A stretch of DNA of 64,000 nucleotides from Candidatus Bathyarchaeota archaeon. GTDB taxonomy: Archaea > Thermoproteota > Bathyarchaeia > Bathyarchaeales > Bathycorpusculaceae. The stretch's first letter is position 1. The number at the start of each line of letters is the position of its first letter. The position numbers were made by a program, and so were the translations under genes. Where the stretch lies: NCBI GenBank assembly GCA_018396705.1, contig JAGTQZ010000001.1, forward strand, positions 62,001 through 126,000, written 5' to 3'. Below, piece after piece: positions 39,601 through 47,799 of the stretch. Below the pieces are notes generated by a model. It searched no databases. It saw only the letters and a list, made by a program, of their open reading frames with translations, and was not told the DNA's origin.

Positions 39601-40020
39601 TTACTCCTCCGCCGGTTTTTCTACATATTTTTCATATTGTTCTAAGACTCTATCTATTTGGTCCTCGAGGAAGTCCCATGGTGTCGTGTGGGGCATGCTT
39701 AAGGCTTTGATGGCTTTTTTAAGTCTTTCATATTTCTCTCTTGGAATTTCGAAGTACTCGTATTCTTCGGATTCCCATCGTAGGAAGAAGCGTATTGCTT
39801 GACGTATAAACTCCTCTCGACGCGTGTAGCCCTTATGTCTATGTTTTTCGACAAATTCTTCAACTTCGCGGAGGAGTTCTGCCGGTAAAATTACAGATTG
39901 GTGAAGCATGGCTTCGATAGCGTCTTGATAGGTTTGCATTTTGCTTGTTTGGGCCATAAGTTCGCCTAAAAGGGCCGTGAGTTTTTGGTGGACGTCGTCT
40001 GAAACTCTTAAGGTTTTCAT
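39601..40020 (-). CDS. Tandem ribbon-helix-helix regulator
   Basis: It is 139 residues. Two RHH-like units are visible: Lys-Thr-Leu-Arg-Val-Ser-Asp-Asp-Val-His at the start and Val-Ile-Leu-Pro-Ala-Glu-Leu-Leu (about 48) followed by Gly-Tyr-Thr-Arg-Arg-Glu-Glu-Phe-Ile-Arg. A single chain with two RHH units would act as a pseudo-dimer. It is divergent from another RHH gene at 40110 across an 89-base promoter region, so it may control the viral module boundary. Confidence 0.7.
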   Translation of the reverse strand: MKTLRVSDDVHQKLTALLGELMAQTSKMQTYQDAIEAMLHQSVILPAELLREVEEFVEKHRHKGYTRREEFIRQAIRFFLRWESEEYEYFEIPREKYERLKKAIKALSMPHTTPWDFLEDQIDRVLEQYEKYVEKPAEE

Positions 40021-40109
40021 TGGTCTGCACCGTTTATATTTTTATAGCGTAAGTCTTTTAAATGTTTCTGATATACCAAATATACAAAATGCAAAGAAGG
40101 GTTTAAACA
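40021..40109. promoter_or_regulatory. Divergent promoter region between two RHH genes
   Basis: The 89 bases hold a TATA-like TTTATATTTTTATAG tract near the minus-strand gene and a TTTTAAAT near 40058 for the plus-strand gene. They also hold two direct repeats of ATATAC (40073-40078 and 40082-40087). The repeats could be RHH binding sites. Confidence 0.4.
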
Positions 40110-40325
40110 ATGCCACGCAAGTGCATAGTTAAGGTAATCCTAAGCAAAGAACAAAAAGAAATGTTGCAAGAGTTGGCGCGAAGACTTGGAACTAGCGAAA
40201 GCGAAACCATGAGGATGGCTCTGATGGACTATGTGAAATCTCTAAGCCTCATGGAGGAACGTGTCAGAAGGCAAGCTCATTCTTTTTCAAAGTTCGATTC
40301 TAACTCGGTCAAATCAATAACTTAA
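40110..40325 (+). CDS. RHH-type regulator
   Basis: It is 71 residues. The N-terminal strand Cys-Ile-Val-Lys-Val-Ile-Leu-Ser and the helices Met-Leu-Gln-Glu-Leu-Ala-Arg-Arg and Ser-Glu-Ser-Glu-Thr-Met-Arg-Met-Ala form a ribbon-helix-helix. An AAGGG sequence lies about 9 bases before the ATG. It may regulate the divergent operon or the downstream signalling genes. Confidence 0.7.
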   Translation: MPRKCIVKVILSKEQKEMLQELARRLGTSESETMRMALMDYVKSLSLMEERVRRQAHSFSKFDSNSVKSIT

Positions 40326-40388
40326 AAGAATTAAACGCTTAGCAACTTTTATACACTAGAAGACACTAACTTTGAGAGAGAGAGAAAG

Positions 40389-40724
40389 ATGAAGTTGACT
40401 GGAAAAGCTTTTGACGAACTTCTGCTGAAGGCTGTTGACGAGGCGTTGTCTTCTTTGGGTGAATCTGCAAGACAGTCCATATATTTCCATCTTCAGGACA
40501 AGTTTAAAATTTCAAGGGAAGAAATTCCAAAACGCATAGATGAGTTTGCTGAGGGCCTTGAGAAAATTTTCGGTGCGGGTGCGCGTTTTCTAGAAATCAT
40601 GATAATGAAGAGGCTATATGCCCACCTAGGGCAGCCCCTTGAATGGGATGATCGTGAAGAATTTGTTTTTGTTAATTATGTTAAAGCTGCAAGGCGTAGT
40701 TTTCAGAAGGCAAAGGTGAAATAA
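40389..40724 (+). CDS. NitrOD5-like signalling-associated protein, copy 1
   Basis: It is 111 residues. The pattern Leu-Gly-Glu-Ser-Ala-Arg-Gln-Ser-Ile, then Glu-Glu-Ile-Pro, then Leu-Glu-Lys-Ile-Phe-Gly-Ala-Gly-Ala-Arg-Phe-Leu is shared with the next gene (Leu-Gly-Glu-Ser-Pro-Lys-Gln-Ala-Ile). From memory it fits the NitrOD5 family described with archaeal two-component systems. It probably acts as a partner or output domain for the adjacent histidine kinase. No catalytic motif is seen. Confidence 0.65.
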   Translation: MKLTGKAFDELLLKAVDEALSSLGESARQSIYFHLQDKFKISREEIPKRIDEFAEGLEKIFGAGARFLEIMIMKRLYAHLGQPLEWDDREEFVFVNYVKAARRSFQKAKVK

Positions 40725-40809
40725 TCTTTTCTTATTGATTCTGAATTCATAATGATTTAATTGGTGTCCGAAAAAGTTTTTACGTATAATATCGTAATAT
40801 TCAATATGT

Positions 40810-41148
40810 TTGTCAGGCGAAAAACCATTGACGCTCAAAGACTTCCAAAAAACAATCCTAGAAGCTATCGAAGAGGGACTGGAGACCCTTGGCGAATCAC
40901 CGAAACAAGCCATACTATTTCATGTAGAAAACACCTTTAAACTGCAAAAGGAGGAAATACCCCAAAACTTGACGGAATTTAAGAAGGCCCTTGAAACAAT
41001 CTTCGGCCCCGGCGCACCCTATCTTGAAAAGCTTATACTGGAAAAACTCTGCAATAAGCTAAACTTGAAACTTGAAGCAGAAAATTCAGACTTATTGAGC
41101 AACGTAGAGAACCTTAAAAAGCGTCTACTTTCCTCAGGTGATACCTAA
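40810..41148 (+). CDS. NitrOD5-like signalling-associated protein, copy 2
   Basis: It is 112 residues and a paralogue of the preceding gene: Leu-Gly-Glu-Ser-Pro-Lys-Gln-Ala-Ile, Lys-Glu-Glu-Ile-Pro, Ile-Phe-Gly-Pro-Gly-Ala-Pro-Tyr-Leu-Glu-Lys. The start is TTG (or a later codon), read from 40810. Its stop is immediately before the kinase ATG at 41150, so it is co-transcribed with the kinase and likely part of its pathway. Confidence 0.65.
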   Translation: MSGEKPLTLKDFQKTILEAIEEGLETLGESPKQAILFHVENTFKLQKEEIPQNLTEFKKALETIFGPGAPYLEKLILEKLCNKLNLKLEAENSDLLSNVENLKKRLLSSGDT

Positions 41149-41149
41149 C

Positions 41150-44100
41150 ATGGTGGAAAAACAAGAAGCAACCTGCTTTTTGGAAGTTTTTCACGCGTTG
41201 TTTGACGGTTTAGAAGAGCTCGTTTGCATAATAGATCCGGAAACAAATGAAATACTTTTGGCAAATGATGCATTTAAACGGGTCTACGGGGAAGCTGAGG
41301 GCAAAAAATGTTATAGAGTTCTTCACAAACTTGAAAGTCCTTGTCCCTTCTGCAACAATACATGCATTTTTGGAGAAAACCTTGGCAAAGTCTGTGCGTG
41401 GGAGTATAAATGCGATGAAACTGGACGATGGTACAAATGTTTTGACAAGGCCATCCCATGGTCTGGAGGCAAGTATGTAAAATTCGGAATGGCTGTAGAC
41501 CTAACAAGATACAAAGAGATGGAGAACGCTCTAATTGAAAGCGAAAAGCGGTACCGCACTCTTGTTGAAGCGGCTCCAGATATAATATACACAATTTCAT
41601 CTGAAGGAAAGATTATTTCGCTTAATCCAGCCTTCGAAAAAATCACCGGATGGAAACGTGAAGAGTGGATCGGCAAACCCTTTGTGGAGATCATCCATCC
41701 GGAAGATGTTCCTAAGGCTGTCGAAAATTTCCAGAAAACTTTGGCTGGTAAGCCTGAACTAGTCGAGCTTAGGGTGCGTACTGGGTCTGGCGAATATTTA
41801 ATCGGCGAGTTTATAAGCGTGCCGCTAATTGAGAATGGCCAGATATTTGGTGGGCTTGGAATAGCCCGCGACATTACAAACCGCAAAAAATACGAGGAAA
41901 GCATTCAAGAGATCTGTACCTTCCTAAACGCTTTACTCCAAGCTATTCCGGACATGGTATTTTTCAAGGACGTGAATAGGCGGTATCTTATTGTTAACAG
42001 TGCCTTCGAAAAACTTGCAGGTTTGAAGAAGGAAGATATCATAGGAAAGAGAGCTGAAGAGATTCTTCCCTCTGAGCTGGCTTGCCAATGTAGGAATAGC
42101 GACGAGATGGTATTTCAGAAGAATGCAACGGTGCATGTGATAGAATATACTGTAAACGAAAAAGGTGAAAAGAGATTTCTTGATACGGTAAAGGTTCCCA
42201 TTTTTGACAAAGATGGAAAAACCGTGGGTTTAATAGGCGTATGTCGTGACATTACAGATAGGAAGCTTATAGAGGATAAACTTAGAGAAAGCGAGGAGCT
42301 TTTCCGCTCCATTGTAGAAAACTCCCATGATGGCATAGCCATAATAGACGAAAACTATAGGATTATCTATGCAAACGAAATGTTAGCTGGAATTTTAGGA
42401 TACCCGATGGACAAAATAATCGGGCAAGATTTTAGAAAATTCTTAGCAGAAGATTTTAAACCCCTCTTTACGGATAAAAGGCTGCGTGAACAAGCGAAAC
42501 AAGCTGAACGGCAAAAGGGAACACGCTTTTTCTCGAAGTATGAGCTGAAAATTAGAGGGGAAAAAAGCGAGGAAAAAATAGTTTTTGTTAAAACCACAAC
42601 ACTGCGAGACGCTCAAGGAAAAATGCGGACAATAGCCCAGGTGCTTGATATAACCCAACGAAGAAAGCTTGAAGAGGAGAGATGCCTCTTCGAAAAAAGA
42701 CTTTCAGAGCTAAACAGGTATGCACAGAAACTCAACCAAGCCCGAAGTCTAAAAGAAATTTATAGGCTTATTTTGGACGCTATGGAGAAAACTTTAGGTT
42801 TCGAGTATACTGGCATTTTCATAAAAGAGGGAGAAGTTCTCCGTCCAGTTGCTTGTCGCGGATATTCAAAAGCATTATCGCTTAAACTATACACTGATGA
42901 AGACGAGGCCATAGCTGTCAAGGCCGTCAACGCCGGAAAGTCAGTAACTGTTCCAGACATTAGAAAGGAAAAAGCCTACATTAAAAATGTAGAAGAAGTG
43001 CGGTCTGAACTTGCGGTGCCAATGAAAGTTGGTAGGAAAGTTTTAGGAGTACTAAACGTTGAAAGTCGAAAGATAGACGCCTTCAATGAAGAGCATAGGA
43101 AACTTCTTGAAGTGTTGGCCTCCCACGCCGCCATTGCCATAAACAACTTGAAAAGGCAGGAAAAATTGGCGGCTTTAAATGCTTATGGAAGAAACCTTAG
43201 CAAGGCGAAAAGCATAGGGGAAGTCTGCAAGCAAACTTTGCATGCTGTGCAGAAAATTTTGGGCTTTAAATATATAGACTTTTTCTTGGTTCAAGGGAAA
43301 ACCTTACGATTGATAGGCTCTCTTGGGCTGTCACGCCCCTTGCAGATAGTTTTGCCGTTAGATGGTGATAAGGGCATAACTGTTAGAGCTGCTAAAATCG
43401 GGAAAGCAGTTTATCTTCCAAACGTGAGGAAAGATGAAGCCTACGTAGACGCTGGAGTTAAGGGGCTCTTATCCGAACTTGCGGTGCCAATAAAGCTAGG
43501 CGAAAAGGTTTTAGGCGTCCTAAACGTTGAAAGCGAAAAACTAGACGCTTTCGATGATGAGGACCGGCGTTTCCTTGAGATATTAGCTTCCCATGTTGCA
43601 ATAGCCATAAGCAACATCCAAAGAAGAGAGAATCTTGAAGATCTTTCAAGAAACCTCCAGCACCTTATAAGAAGCTCTACGAGAATAATGCAAACTAAGG
43701 ATATACACAGGAAGTTGAAAGAAATTGCAAAGGCTCTTCAGAAGTTGGGATTTGAGAAGGCGGTAATCTCTTTAAGAGACGAAAACCTTGAACGGAAAGA
43801 CCTAGCTGCCTTTGGATTGACGAGAAATGAAGCCAGGGCTTTAGCCAAACATATTATCCCTGGAAGCGTTTGGAGAGAGTTCTTAGGCCCACGGTTTGAA
43901 AAATACAAAATCGGCGATTTCTATTGTCTATCGAAGGATGACCCAACGATTCCAAGGGAAGTGTTTTCCAAATTTTTCGTTGATTGGCCGATTAACACGT
44001 TGCTGTATGCACCTATCCGTACACCAGAGGGAAAAATTGTAGCCATAATATCCTTACACAATCCCAAAGAGATAATGAAGCTGAGTAGGGAGTTTCTCAT

Positions 44101-45001
44101 GCCGCTTGAGATTTTCCTACACCAAGTAGCTATGATTCTTGAGAACGCAGAGCTCTTTGAAAACCTTGAGAAGGCCCAGAAGGAGCTTGAGGCATACGCG
44201 AATCAGCTTGAGGAGAAAGTGGAGGAGCGTACCCGTGAGCTAAGAGAGATGCATGACCAACTGCTTAAAGCCCAGAGACTGGCAGTTATAGGCGAACTGG
44301 CGGGCATGATTGGCCACGATCTACGTAACCCGCTTACAAGCATTGCCGGCGCCACTTATTACCTTAAGAGGCGGCTAAGCCAAACAGGAGACCAAAGAAT
44401 CATGGAAATGCTTGAGCTCATTGAGAAAAACATAGCATACTCAAACAAGATAATAAACGATCTCCTCGACTATTCTAGGGAAGTAAAACTCGACGTAGCC
44501 GAGACAACGCCAGAAAACCTTCTAAACGAAGCGTTAGCCGCTGTCGAGATTCCGCAAAACATTAAGGTTATAAAATTAGCGAACGAAAAGCCGAAAGTGA
44601 AAGTTGATTTTGAGAAAATGAAAAGAGTTTTCGTAAACCTTGTAAAGAACGCTGTGGACGCCATGCCACATGGCGGAACTTTAACAATCAAAAGCATGAA
44701 AGAAGGCGGCAACGTTGTTTTCACGGTTTCAGACACAGGCATAGGCATGACTGAAGAAGTGTTAAAGAAGCTTTGGACACCCCTGTTCACCACGAAAGCA
44801 AAAGGCATGGGCTTCGGCTTAGCCATATGTAAACGTTTTGTTGAGGCCCACGGGGGCACCATAACTGTTGAAAGCGCCCCCGGGAAGGGTACAACCTTCA
44901 CGGTTACTCTTCCCATTGAACCCAAAATAGAAGGAGAAGGAGGTGAAAAAATATGGTTGAAAACGCTAGAATCCTCATTGTCGACGACGACGAAAACATA
45001 A
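41150..45001 (+). CDS. Multi-domain PAS/GAF sensor histidine kinase
   Basis: About 1283 residues and apparently cytoplasmic. Four PAS domains come first (about 5-120, 130-250, 255-375, 380-515); the first holds a Cys cluster with Cys-Pro-Phe-Cys and Cys-Ile-Phe. Three GAF domains follow (about 535-680, 685-830, 845-1015), two of them close copies. Then come a coiled coil, a HisKA domain with Ile-Gly-His-Asp-Leu-Arg-Asn-Pro (phospho-His near 1055) and an ATPase with N, G1 and G2 boxes (Val-Lys-Asn-Ala-Val-Asp, Asp-Thr-Gly-Ile-Gly, Gly-Phe-Gly-Leu). It overlaps its response regulator gene by 49 bases. The ligands are unknown; small molecules or redox state are plausible. Confidence 0.93.
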   Translation: MVEKQEATCFLEVFHALFDGLEELVCIIDPETNEILLANDAFKRVYGEAEGKKCYRVLHKLESPCPFCNNTCIFGENLGKVCAWEYKCDETGRWYKCFDKAIPWSGGKYVKFGMAVDLTRYKEMENALIESEKRYRTLVEAAPDIIYTISSEGKIISLNPAFEKITGWKREEWIGKPFVEIIHPEDVPKAVENFQKTLAGKPELVELRVRTGSGEYLIGEFISVPLIENGQIFGGLGIARDITNRKKYEESIQEICTFLNALLQAIPDMVFFKDVNRRYLIVNSAFEKLAGLKKEDIIGKRAEEILPSELACQCRNSDEMVFQKNATVHVIEYTVNEKGEKRFLDTVKVPIFDKDGKTVGLIGVCRDITDRKLIEDKLRESEELFRSIVENSHDGIAIIDENYRIIYANEMLAGILGYPMDKIIGQDFRKFLAEDFKPLFTDKRLREQAKQAERQKGTRFFSKYELKIRGEKSEEKIVFVKTTTLRDAQGKMRTIAQVLDITQRRKLEEERCLFEKRLSELNRYAQKLNQARSLKEIYRLILDAMEKTLGFEYTGIFIKEGEVLRPVACRGYSKALSLKLYTDEDEAIAVKAVNAGKSVTVPDIRKEKAYIKNVEEVRSELAVPMKVGRKVLGVLNVESRKIDAFNEEHRKLLEVLASHAAIAINNLKRQEKLAALNAYGRNLSKAKSIGEVCKQTLHAVQKILGFKYIDFFLVQGKTLRLIGSLGLSRPLQIVLPLDGDKGITVRAAKIGKAVYLPNVRKDEAYVDAGVKGLLSELAVPIKLGEKVLGVLNVESEKLDAFDDEDRRFLEILASHVAIAISNIQRRENLEDLSRNLQHLIRSSTRIMQTKDIHRKLKEIAKALQKLGFEKAVISLRDENLERKDLAAFGLTRNEARALAKHIIPGSVWREFLGPRFEKYKIGDFYCLSKDDPTIPREVFSKFFVDWPINTLLYAPIRTPEGKIVAIISLHNPKEIMKLSREFLMPLEIFLHQVAMILENAELFENLEKAQKELEAYANQLEEKVEERTRELREMHDQLLKAQRLAVIGELAGMIGHDLRNPLTSIAGATYYLKRRLSQTGDQRIMEMLELIEKNIAYSNKIINDLLDYSREVKLDVAETTPENLLNEALAAVEIPQNIKVIKLANEKPKVKVDFEKMKRVFVNLVKNAVDAMPHGGTLTIKSMKEGGNVVFTVSDTGIGMTEEVLKKLWTPLFTTKAKGMGFGLAICKRFVEAHGGTITVESAPGKGTTFTVTLPIEPKIEGEGGEKIWLKTLESSLSTTTKT

Positions 45002-45420
45002 GAAAAGTGTTGGCAATGATTCTTGAGGATGAAGGCTACACCGTTGACCAAGCGGAAACAGCCAAACAAGCCATTGAAAAGACGCGGAGAAACTTTTACA
45101 ACGTAGCCCTCATTGACATCCGGCTGCCAGACATGGAAGGCATAGAACTCCTAACAAAGATAAAGGACACGGTGCCCAGAATGCGGAAAATAATTGTGAC
45201 AGGTTATCCCACATTGCAAAACGCCATCGAAGCCGTAAACCGCGGAGCCGACGCCTACATACTGAAACCCTTCGACGTTAACAAAGTTCTAGCCACCATC
45301 AAAGAACAACTCAGAAAACAGGAAGAAGAACGACAATACAGCCAAGAAAAAGTAGCTGAATTCATAGAAACCCGTGTAAGAGAACTAGAAGCTGAAAAAA
45401 TAGCCCAAAAACGCCCCTAG
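44953..45420 (+). CDS. Receiver-only response regulator
   Basis: It is 155 residues. The CheY-like receiver has the acidic Val-Asp-Asp-Asp (about 10-13), phospho-acceptor Asp in Leu-Ile-Asp-Ile-Arg (about 55), Val-Thr-Gly-Tyr (about 83) and Leu-Lys-Pro-Phe (about 105). A charged helical tail of 35 residues follows, with no DNA-binding domain. Such single-domain regulators are common in archaea and must act through protein partners, perhaps the adjacent NitrOD5-like proteins. It overlaps the kinase gene, so the pair is co-translated. Confidence 0.92.
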   Translation: MVENARILIVDDDENIRKVLAMILEDEGYTVDQAETAKQAIEKTRRNFYNVALIDIRLPDMEGIELLTKIKDTVPRMRKIIVTGYPTLQNAIEAVNRGADAYILKPFDVNKVLATIKEQLRKQEEERQYSQEKVAEFIETRVRELEAEKIAQKRP

Positions 45421-45576
45421 ACCCCCCACTCTACACCCATTTTTCAATGTCCTTCTCTCCACAAATTTTCCAGAGCCCGTCATCCTGGCATGAAAACAAG
45501 ACTTATCAGAGGTTCTTCCGAAAAAGAAAATAGCCGGGTCAATGAATAAAAACCTACGGGATCAAGTGAAAACAAT

Positions 45577-45665
45577 GCGGGGTTGCCCTAGCCTGGTAGG
45601 GGGCAGGCCTGCTAAGCCTGTGGTCCATTTGGGCCGCGCGGGTTCAAATCCCGCACCCCGCGCCA
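45577..45665 (+). tRNA. tRNA-Ser (anticodon GCT), CCA encoded
   Basis: The acceptor stem GCGGGGT/ACCCCGC, an anticodon stem CAGGC/GCCTG with loop CTGCTAA (anticodon GCT), a long variable arm, and a CGGG-type T-stem with TTCAAAT loop form a class II tRNA. Discriminator G is followed by an encoded CCA. A 23-bp piece of the anticodon and variable arm is repeated 147 bases downstream. Confidence 0.93.
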
Positions 45666-45778
45666 AATCAGAAGCACCGTTTCCGACACCTCCAATTATC
45701 CCGTGATTTAACAATGCGTATAATCGGAGATTTGCCTTAAGATGCAGTGTACATGTCCCAGAGTGATGGTTTGCAGTT

Positions 45779-45801
45779 TGCTAAGCCTGTGGTTCGTTTG
45801 G
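45779..45801. repeat. 23-bp imperfect copy of the tRNA-Ser anticodon/variable arm
   Basis: TGCTAAGCCTGTGGT and eight further bases match 45610-45632 inside tRNA-Ser with two mismatches. The copy includes the stop codon of the ferredoxin gene read on the other strand. The words ACAATGCG also recur before the tRNA and at 45711. It is a remnant of a tandem tRNA duplication or an old integration site. Confidence 0.6.
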
Positions 45802-46158
45802 TTGAATTGCGTGACTGGTGTCTGTTTCGCAGCTGAAGCATAGGGTGCTTTCGCGGTTTGTCCAGAAGGTTTTACCGCATTTCTTACAAGTAATCTTGTG
45901 CAGTAAATCCTTTTTTGCTGGCGATGTAAAAATATGTTGGGGTTTTGGAAAGGTTATGGCTTTTTTATGGCAGATTGGTTCGCAGGCTGTGCAGCCATTA
46001 ACGCATTTGTGAGGGTTAGCCACCAATGCTTTGCCGTTCATAAAGGCGAATACACTGTTCGGGCAGTATTCCACGCAGCGGGGCTTGCCGTAAGTTGTGC
46101 AGCCATCGCATTTTTCTGGAAAAATTGTCGGATACCATGGTGTACAGGCTTTAGTCAT
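45781..46158 (-). CDS. 4Fe-4S ferredoxin fused to a zinc-ribbon tail
   Basis: It is 125 residues. Two ferredoxin motifs are seen: Cys-Asp-Gly-Cys-Thr-Thr followed by Cys-Val-Glu-Tyr-Cys-Pro, and Cys-Val-Asn-Gly-Cys-Thr-Ala-Cys then Cys-His-Lys-Lys-Ala. The C-terminus adds Cys-Lys-Lys-Cys-Gly-Lys-Thr-Phe and Cys-Phe-Ser-Cys, a zinc ribbon also seen in the adjacent gene. It overlaps that gene by 4 bases and ends the permease operon, suggesting electron transfer linked to the transported compound. Confidence 0.82.
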   Translation of the reverse strand: MTKACTPWYPTIFPEKCDGCTTYGKPRCVEYCPNSVFAFMNGKALVANPHKCVNGCTACEPICHKKAITFPKPQHIFTSPAKKDLLHKITCKKCGKTFWTNRESTLCFSCETDTSHAIQPNEPQA

Positions 46159-46367
46159 ATTTCATGCCTATTTTCATTTTTCATGTTTCTGCGACAGTCA
46201 TAACAGTATTCTACGTCAAAGTTTGTTAGGAAGGTTTTGCCGCAGCTCTTGCATTTCACTTCCTTTAGCATGCCTTCTTTTATTGGTTGAACAGCTTTTA
46301 AGGCGTCTATTGCTTCTTGGGCGCATGGGCATGGACGTTTTACTCCAAAGTCGTTTTCGCTTGTCAT
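46155..46367 (-). CDS. Small zinc-ribbon protein
   Basis: It is 70 residues from the ATG at 46367, which lies inside the end of the permease gene. It has Cys-Pro-Cys at about 13-15, Cys-Lys-Ser-Cys-Gly-Lys-Thr-Phe and Cys-Tyr-Asp-Cys. The last two motifs match the tail of the ferredoxin gene that follows, so the two proteins share a domain. The longer frame to 46520 would be inside the permease and is rejected. Confidence 0.7.
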   Translation of the reverse strand: MTSENDFGVKRPCPCAQEAIDALKAVQPIKEGMLKEVKCKSCGKTFLTNFDVEYCYDCRRNMKNENRHEI

Positions 46368-46369
46368 AC

Positions 46370-47428
46370 CTACAGCGACCCGCTTAAAAAGCCATATAAC
46401 AGCCCGAAGGTTACGCTTCCAGCCCAAGCTATTACCACATAAGTGGCTACAACCTTCAATTTGGCTATTCTTGAAACTGCCATGGCGTTGGCGAAGTCGT
46501 ATGGCTGTCCCATAAGCCAACTTAGCAAAGCGCCCTTTGACATGCCCTTACTCCATAACTCTTGCCCCAACGCAATTTCAACAAGGGTTGGTGTATAAAG
46601 TGGCCCGCCCAAAACTGATGCTATTAAAACGCCAGTAACACCCGTTAAATATGCTTCAACAATTTCTTCGGGGATGAACGCTGAAAGGTAGCCCACAACT
46701 ATAAGCCCTATAATGAAGAATGAAAGAATCTGTTTTGCTAAGTACCCCGCAAATTTAAGCGCTGCCCAAAGCCTCTCATCTAAAGGCGGCTTAACAATTT
46801 CCACTTTTGCTGAAGACGCGGCGGAATTGGCTACTTGAAACTCTTTTTCGATAGCTTTGCCCCACGGTGTCTTGGAAACAACTATGCCTGCAATCAGGGC
46901 CACTGCTGCAGACACTATTATGCGCACTACAGCTATTTCCCACGAAATCATTTCGCCAGTCATTAGGATTGTTAGGATGTTCGCCGCCGGTGCCATTAAA
47001 AGGAACGCGATAGCTGGGCCTATTCCAGCCCCAGCGTACAGCACTCCACCGAAAAGTGGAACCATCGTGCATGAGCAAACAGTTAGGAAGGGCGCCATTC
47101 CAAGAGCCAACAAGTATCCGACGGCTTTACCCCGCCCCATATATTTTGTTATGGTCTCTTTTGGCACAAACTCGTAGATTAGTCCTGCGACGCTGAACGC
47201 GAAAAGGAGGCATATCCAAGCGTGGCTGAAGTAGTCGGCAATGTAAAGCGCCGGAATGGCTAAATATACAAGCGGTGTACCCCACAAACCAAGCTCGTCC
47301 AGCTTGTTTCTGAACGTCTCTTTTGTAGGCCGGGCTGTGACGCGACTATAGATTAGGAGGCCTATAACTATTATGAAGAAGGCTAACAGAATACCAGTTC
47401 GAACAGTTCTCTTTGTTTTCTCTTCCAT
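46370..47428 (-). CDS. DUF318-type permease (ArsP/organometalloid-like)
   Basis: It is 352 residues with about eight membrane segments. The core motif Thr-Val-Cys-Ser-Cys-Thr-Met-Val-Pro-Leu-Phe and the Phe-Leu-Leu-Met-Ala-Pro-Ala-Ala-Asn segment are hallmarks of the DUF318 permease family, some of which export methylarsenite or other trivalent metalloids using the Cys pair. The C-terminal half repeats the fold. The operon includes a thioredoxin-like gene and is divergent from an ArsR gene, which supports a metalloid or thiol-reactive substrate. Confidence 0.88.
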   Translation of the reverse strand: MEEKTKRTVRTGILLAFFIIVIGLLIYSRVTARPTKETFRNKLDELGLWGTPLVYLAIPALYIADYFSHAWICLLFAFSVAGLIYEFVPKETITKYMGRGKAVGYLLALGMAPFLTVCSCTMVPLFGGVLYAGAGIGPAIAFLLMAPAANILTILMTGEMISWEIAVVRIIVSAAVALIAGIVVSKTPWGKAIEKEFQVANSAASSAKVEIVKPPLDERLWAALKFAGYLAKQILSFFIIGLIVVGYLSAFIPEEIVEAYLTGVTGVLIASVLGGPLYTPTLVEIALGQELWSKGMSKGALLSWLMGQPYDFANAMAVSRIAKLKVVATYVVIAWAGSVTFGLLYGFLSGSL

Positions 47429-47441
47429 GTTTTTCGCCCTT

Positions 47442-47714
47442 TTACTTGGCTGCTTCCATTATTATTTTTTCCACTTCTTCTGGGCTTGGAACCCGCCCCA
47501 TGATTTTGACCGTGTTGTTTATGGCTATGGCAGGTGAGACCAGTACGCCGTATTTTTGAACAGTTTCCTTTGACATTATGTTAGCCTTTTCAATGTTCAC
47601 CATAACACCAGCTTGCCTAAGCTTTTCAGCCGCCTTCTCCACAGCCTTTTTTGCTGCTTGACAACGCATGCAAGGTGGCTCCGGCCCAATGACTTCAACT
47701 TTAACCTCTTTCAT
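47442..47714 (-). CDS. Thioredoxin-like small redox protein (CxxC)
   Basis: It is 90 residues from the ATG at 47714. It has Pro-Glu-Pro-Pro-Cys-Met-Arg-Cys near the start, the redox-active disulfide, then a Val-Ser-Pro-Ala-Ile-Ala-Ile cis-Pro segment. This is the minimal thioredoxin fold found with DUF318 permeases. It is probably the first gene of the permease operon, controlled by the palindromic operator at 47751-47766. The longer frame to 47753 would cross the promoter. Confidence 0.82.
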   Translation of the reverse strand: MKEVKVEVIGPEPPCMRCQAAKKAVEKAAEKLRQAGVMVNIEKANIMSKETVQKYGVLVSPAIAINNTVKIMGRVPSPEEVEKIIMEAAK

Positions 47715-47750
47715 CTCCGTTTCACCTTGTAAAGTGAAGTGAGAATATAG

Positions 47751-47766
47751 CAATATTTAAATATTG
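47751..47766. promoter_or_regulatory. Palindromic operator/TATA between arsR and permease operons
   Basis: CAATATTTAAATATTG is a perfect 16-bp palindrome and contains a TATA-like core on both strands. It lies 37-52 bases before the thioredoxin-like ATG and 34-49 bases before the arsR ATG. A bound ArsR dimer would block both promoters. A 13-bp identical core recurs before the second ArsR gene. Confidence 0.65.
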
Positions 47767-47799
47767 TTATAGACTTTGCTTTAAAACGTGCATCCAACA

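Larger units (their letters stand above)
18134..40020 (-). mobile_element. Head-tail virus-like module (decayed provirus or gene-transfer-agent-like)
   Basis: About 22 kb of almost entirely minus-strand, tightly packed genes encode every main morphogenesis part of a tailed virus: protease, cement protein, HK97-fold capsid, portal, neck, tube, chaperone, tail completion, short tape measure, hub, TerS and TerL. No integrase, replication, repressor or clear lysis gene was found. No attachment-site direct repeat was seen at either end. Boundaries are therefore approximate: the left end is set at the ABC-GNAT gene fused by overlap to terL, the right end at the divergent RHH pair. Two toxin-antitoxin pairs sit inside it. 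Confidence 0.8.

Noticed and set aside
18134-40020. Tailocin (headless tail) interpretation
   Set aside because: Capsid, portal, protease and terminase genes are all present, and no sheath gene is seen.
44470-45069. 199-residue frame antisense to the kinase end
   Set aside because: It mirrors the conserved kinase and receiver motifs and has no independent signal.
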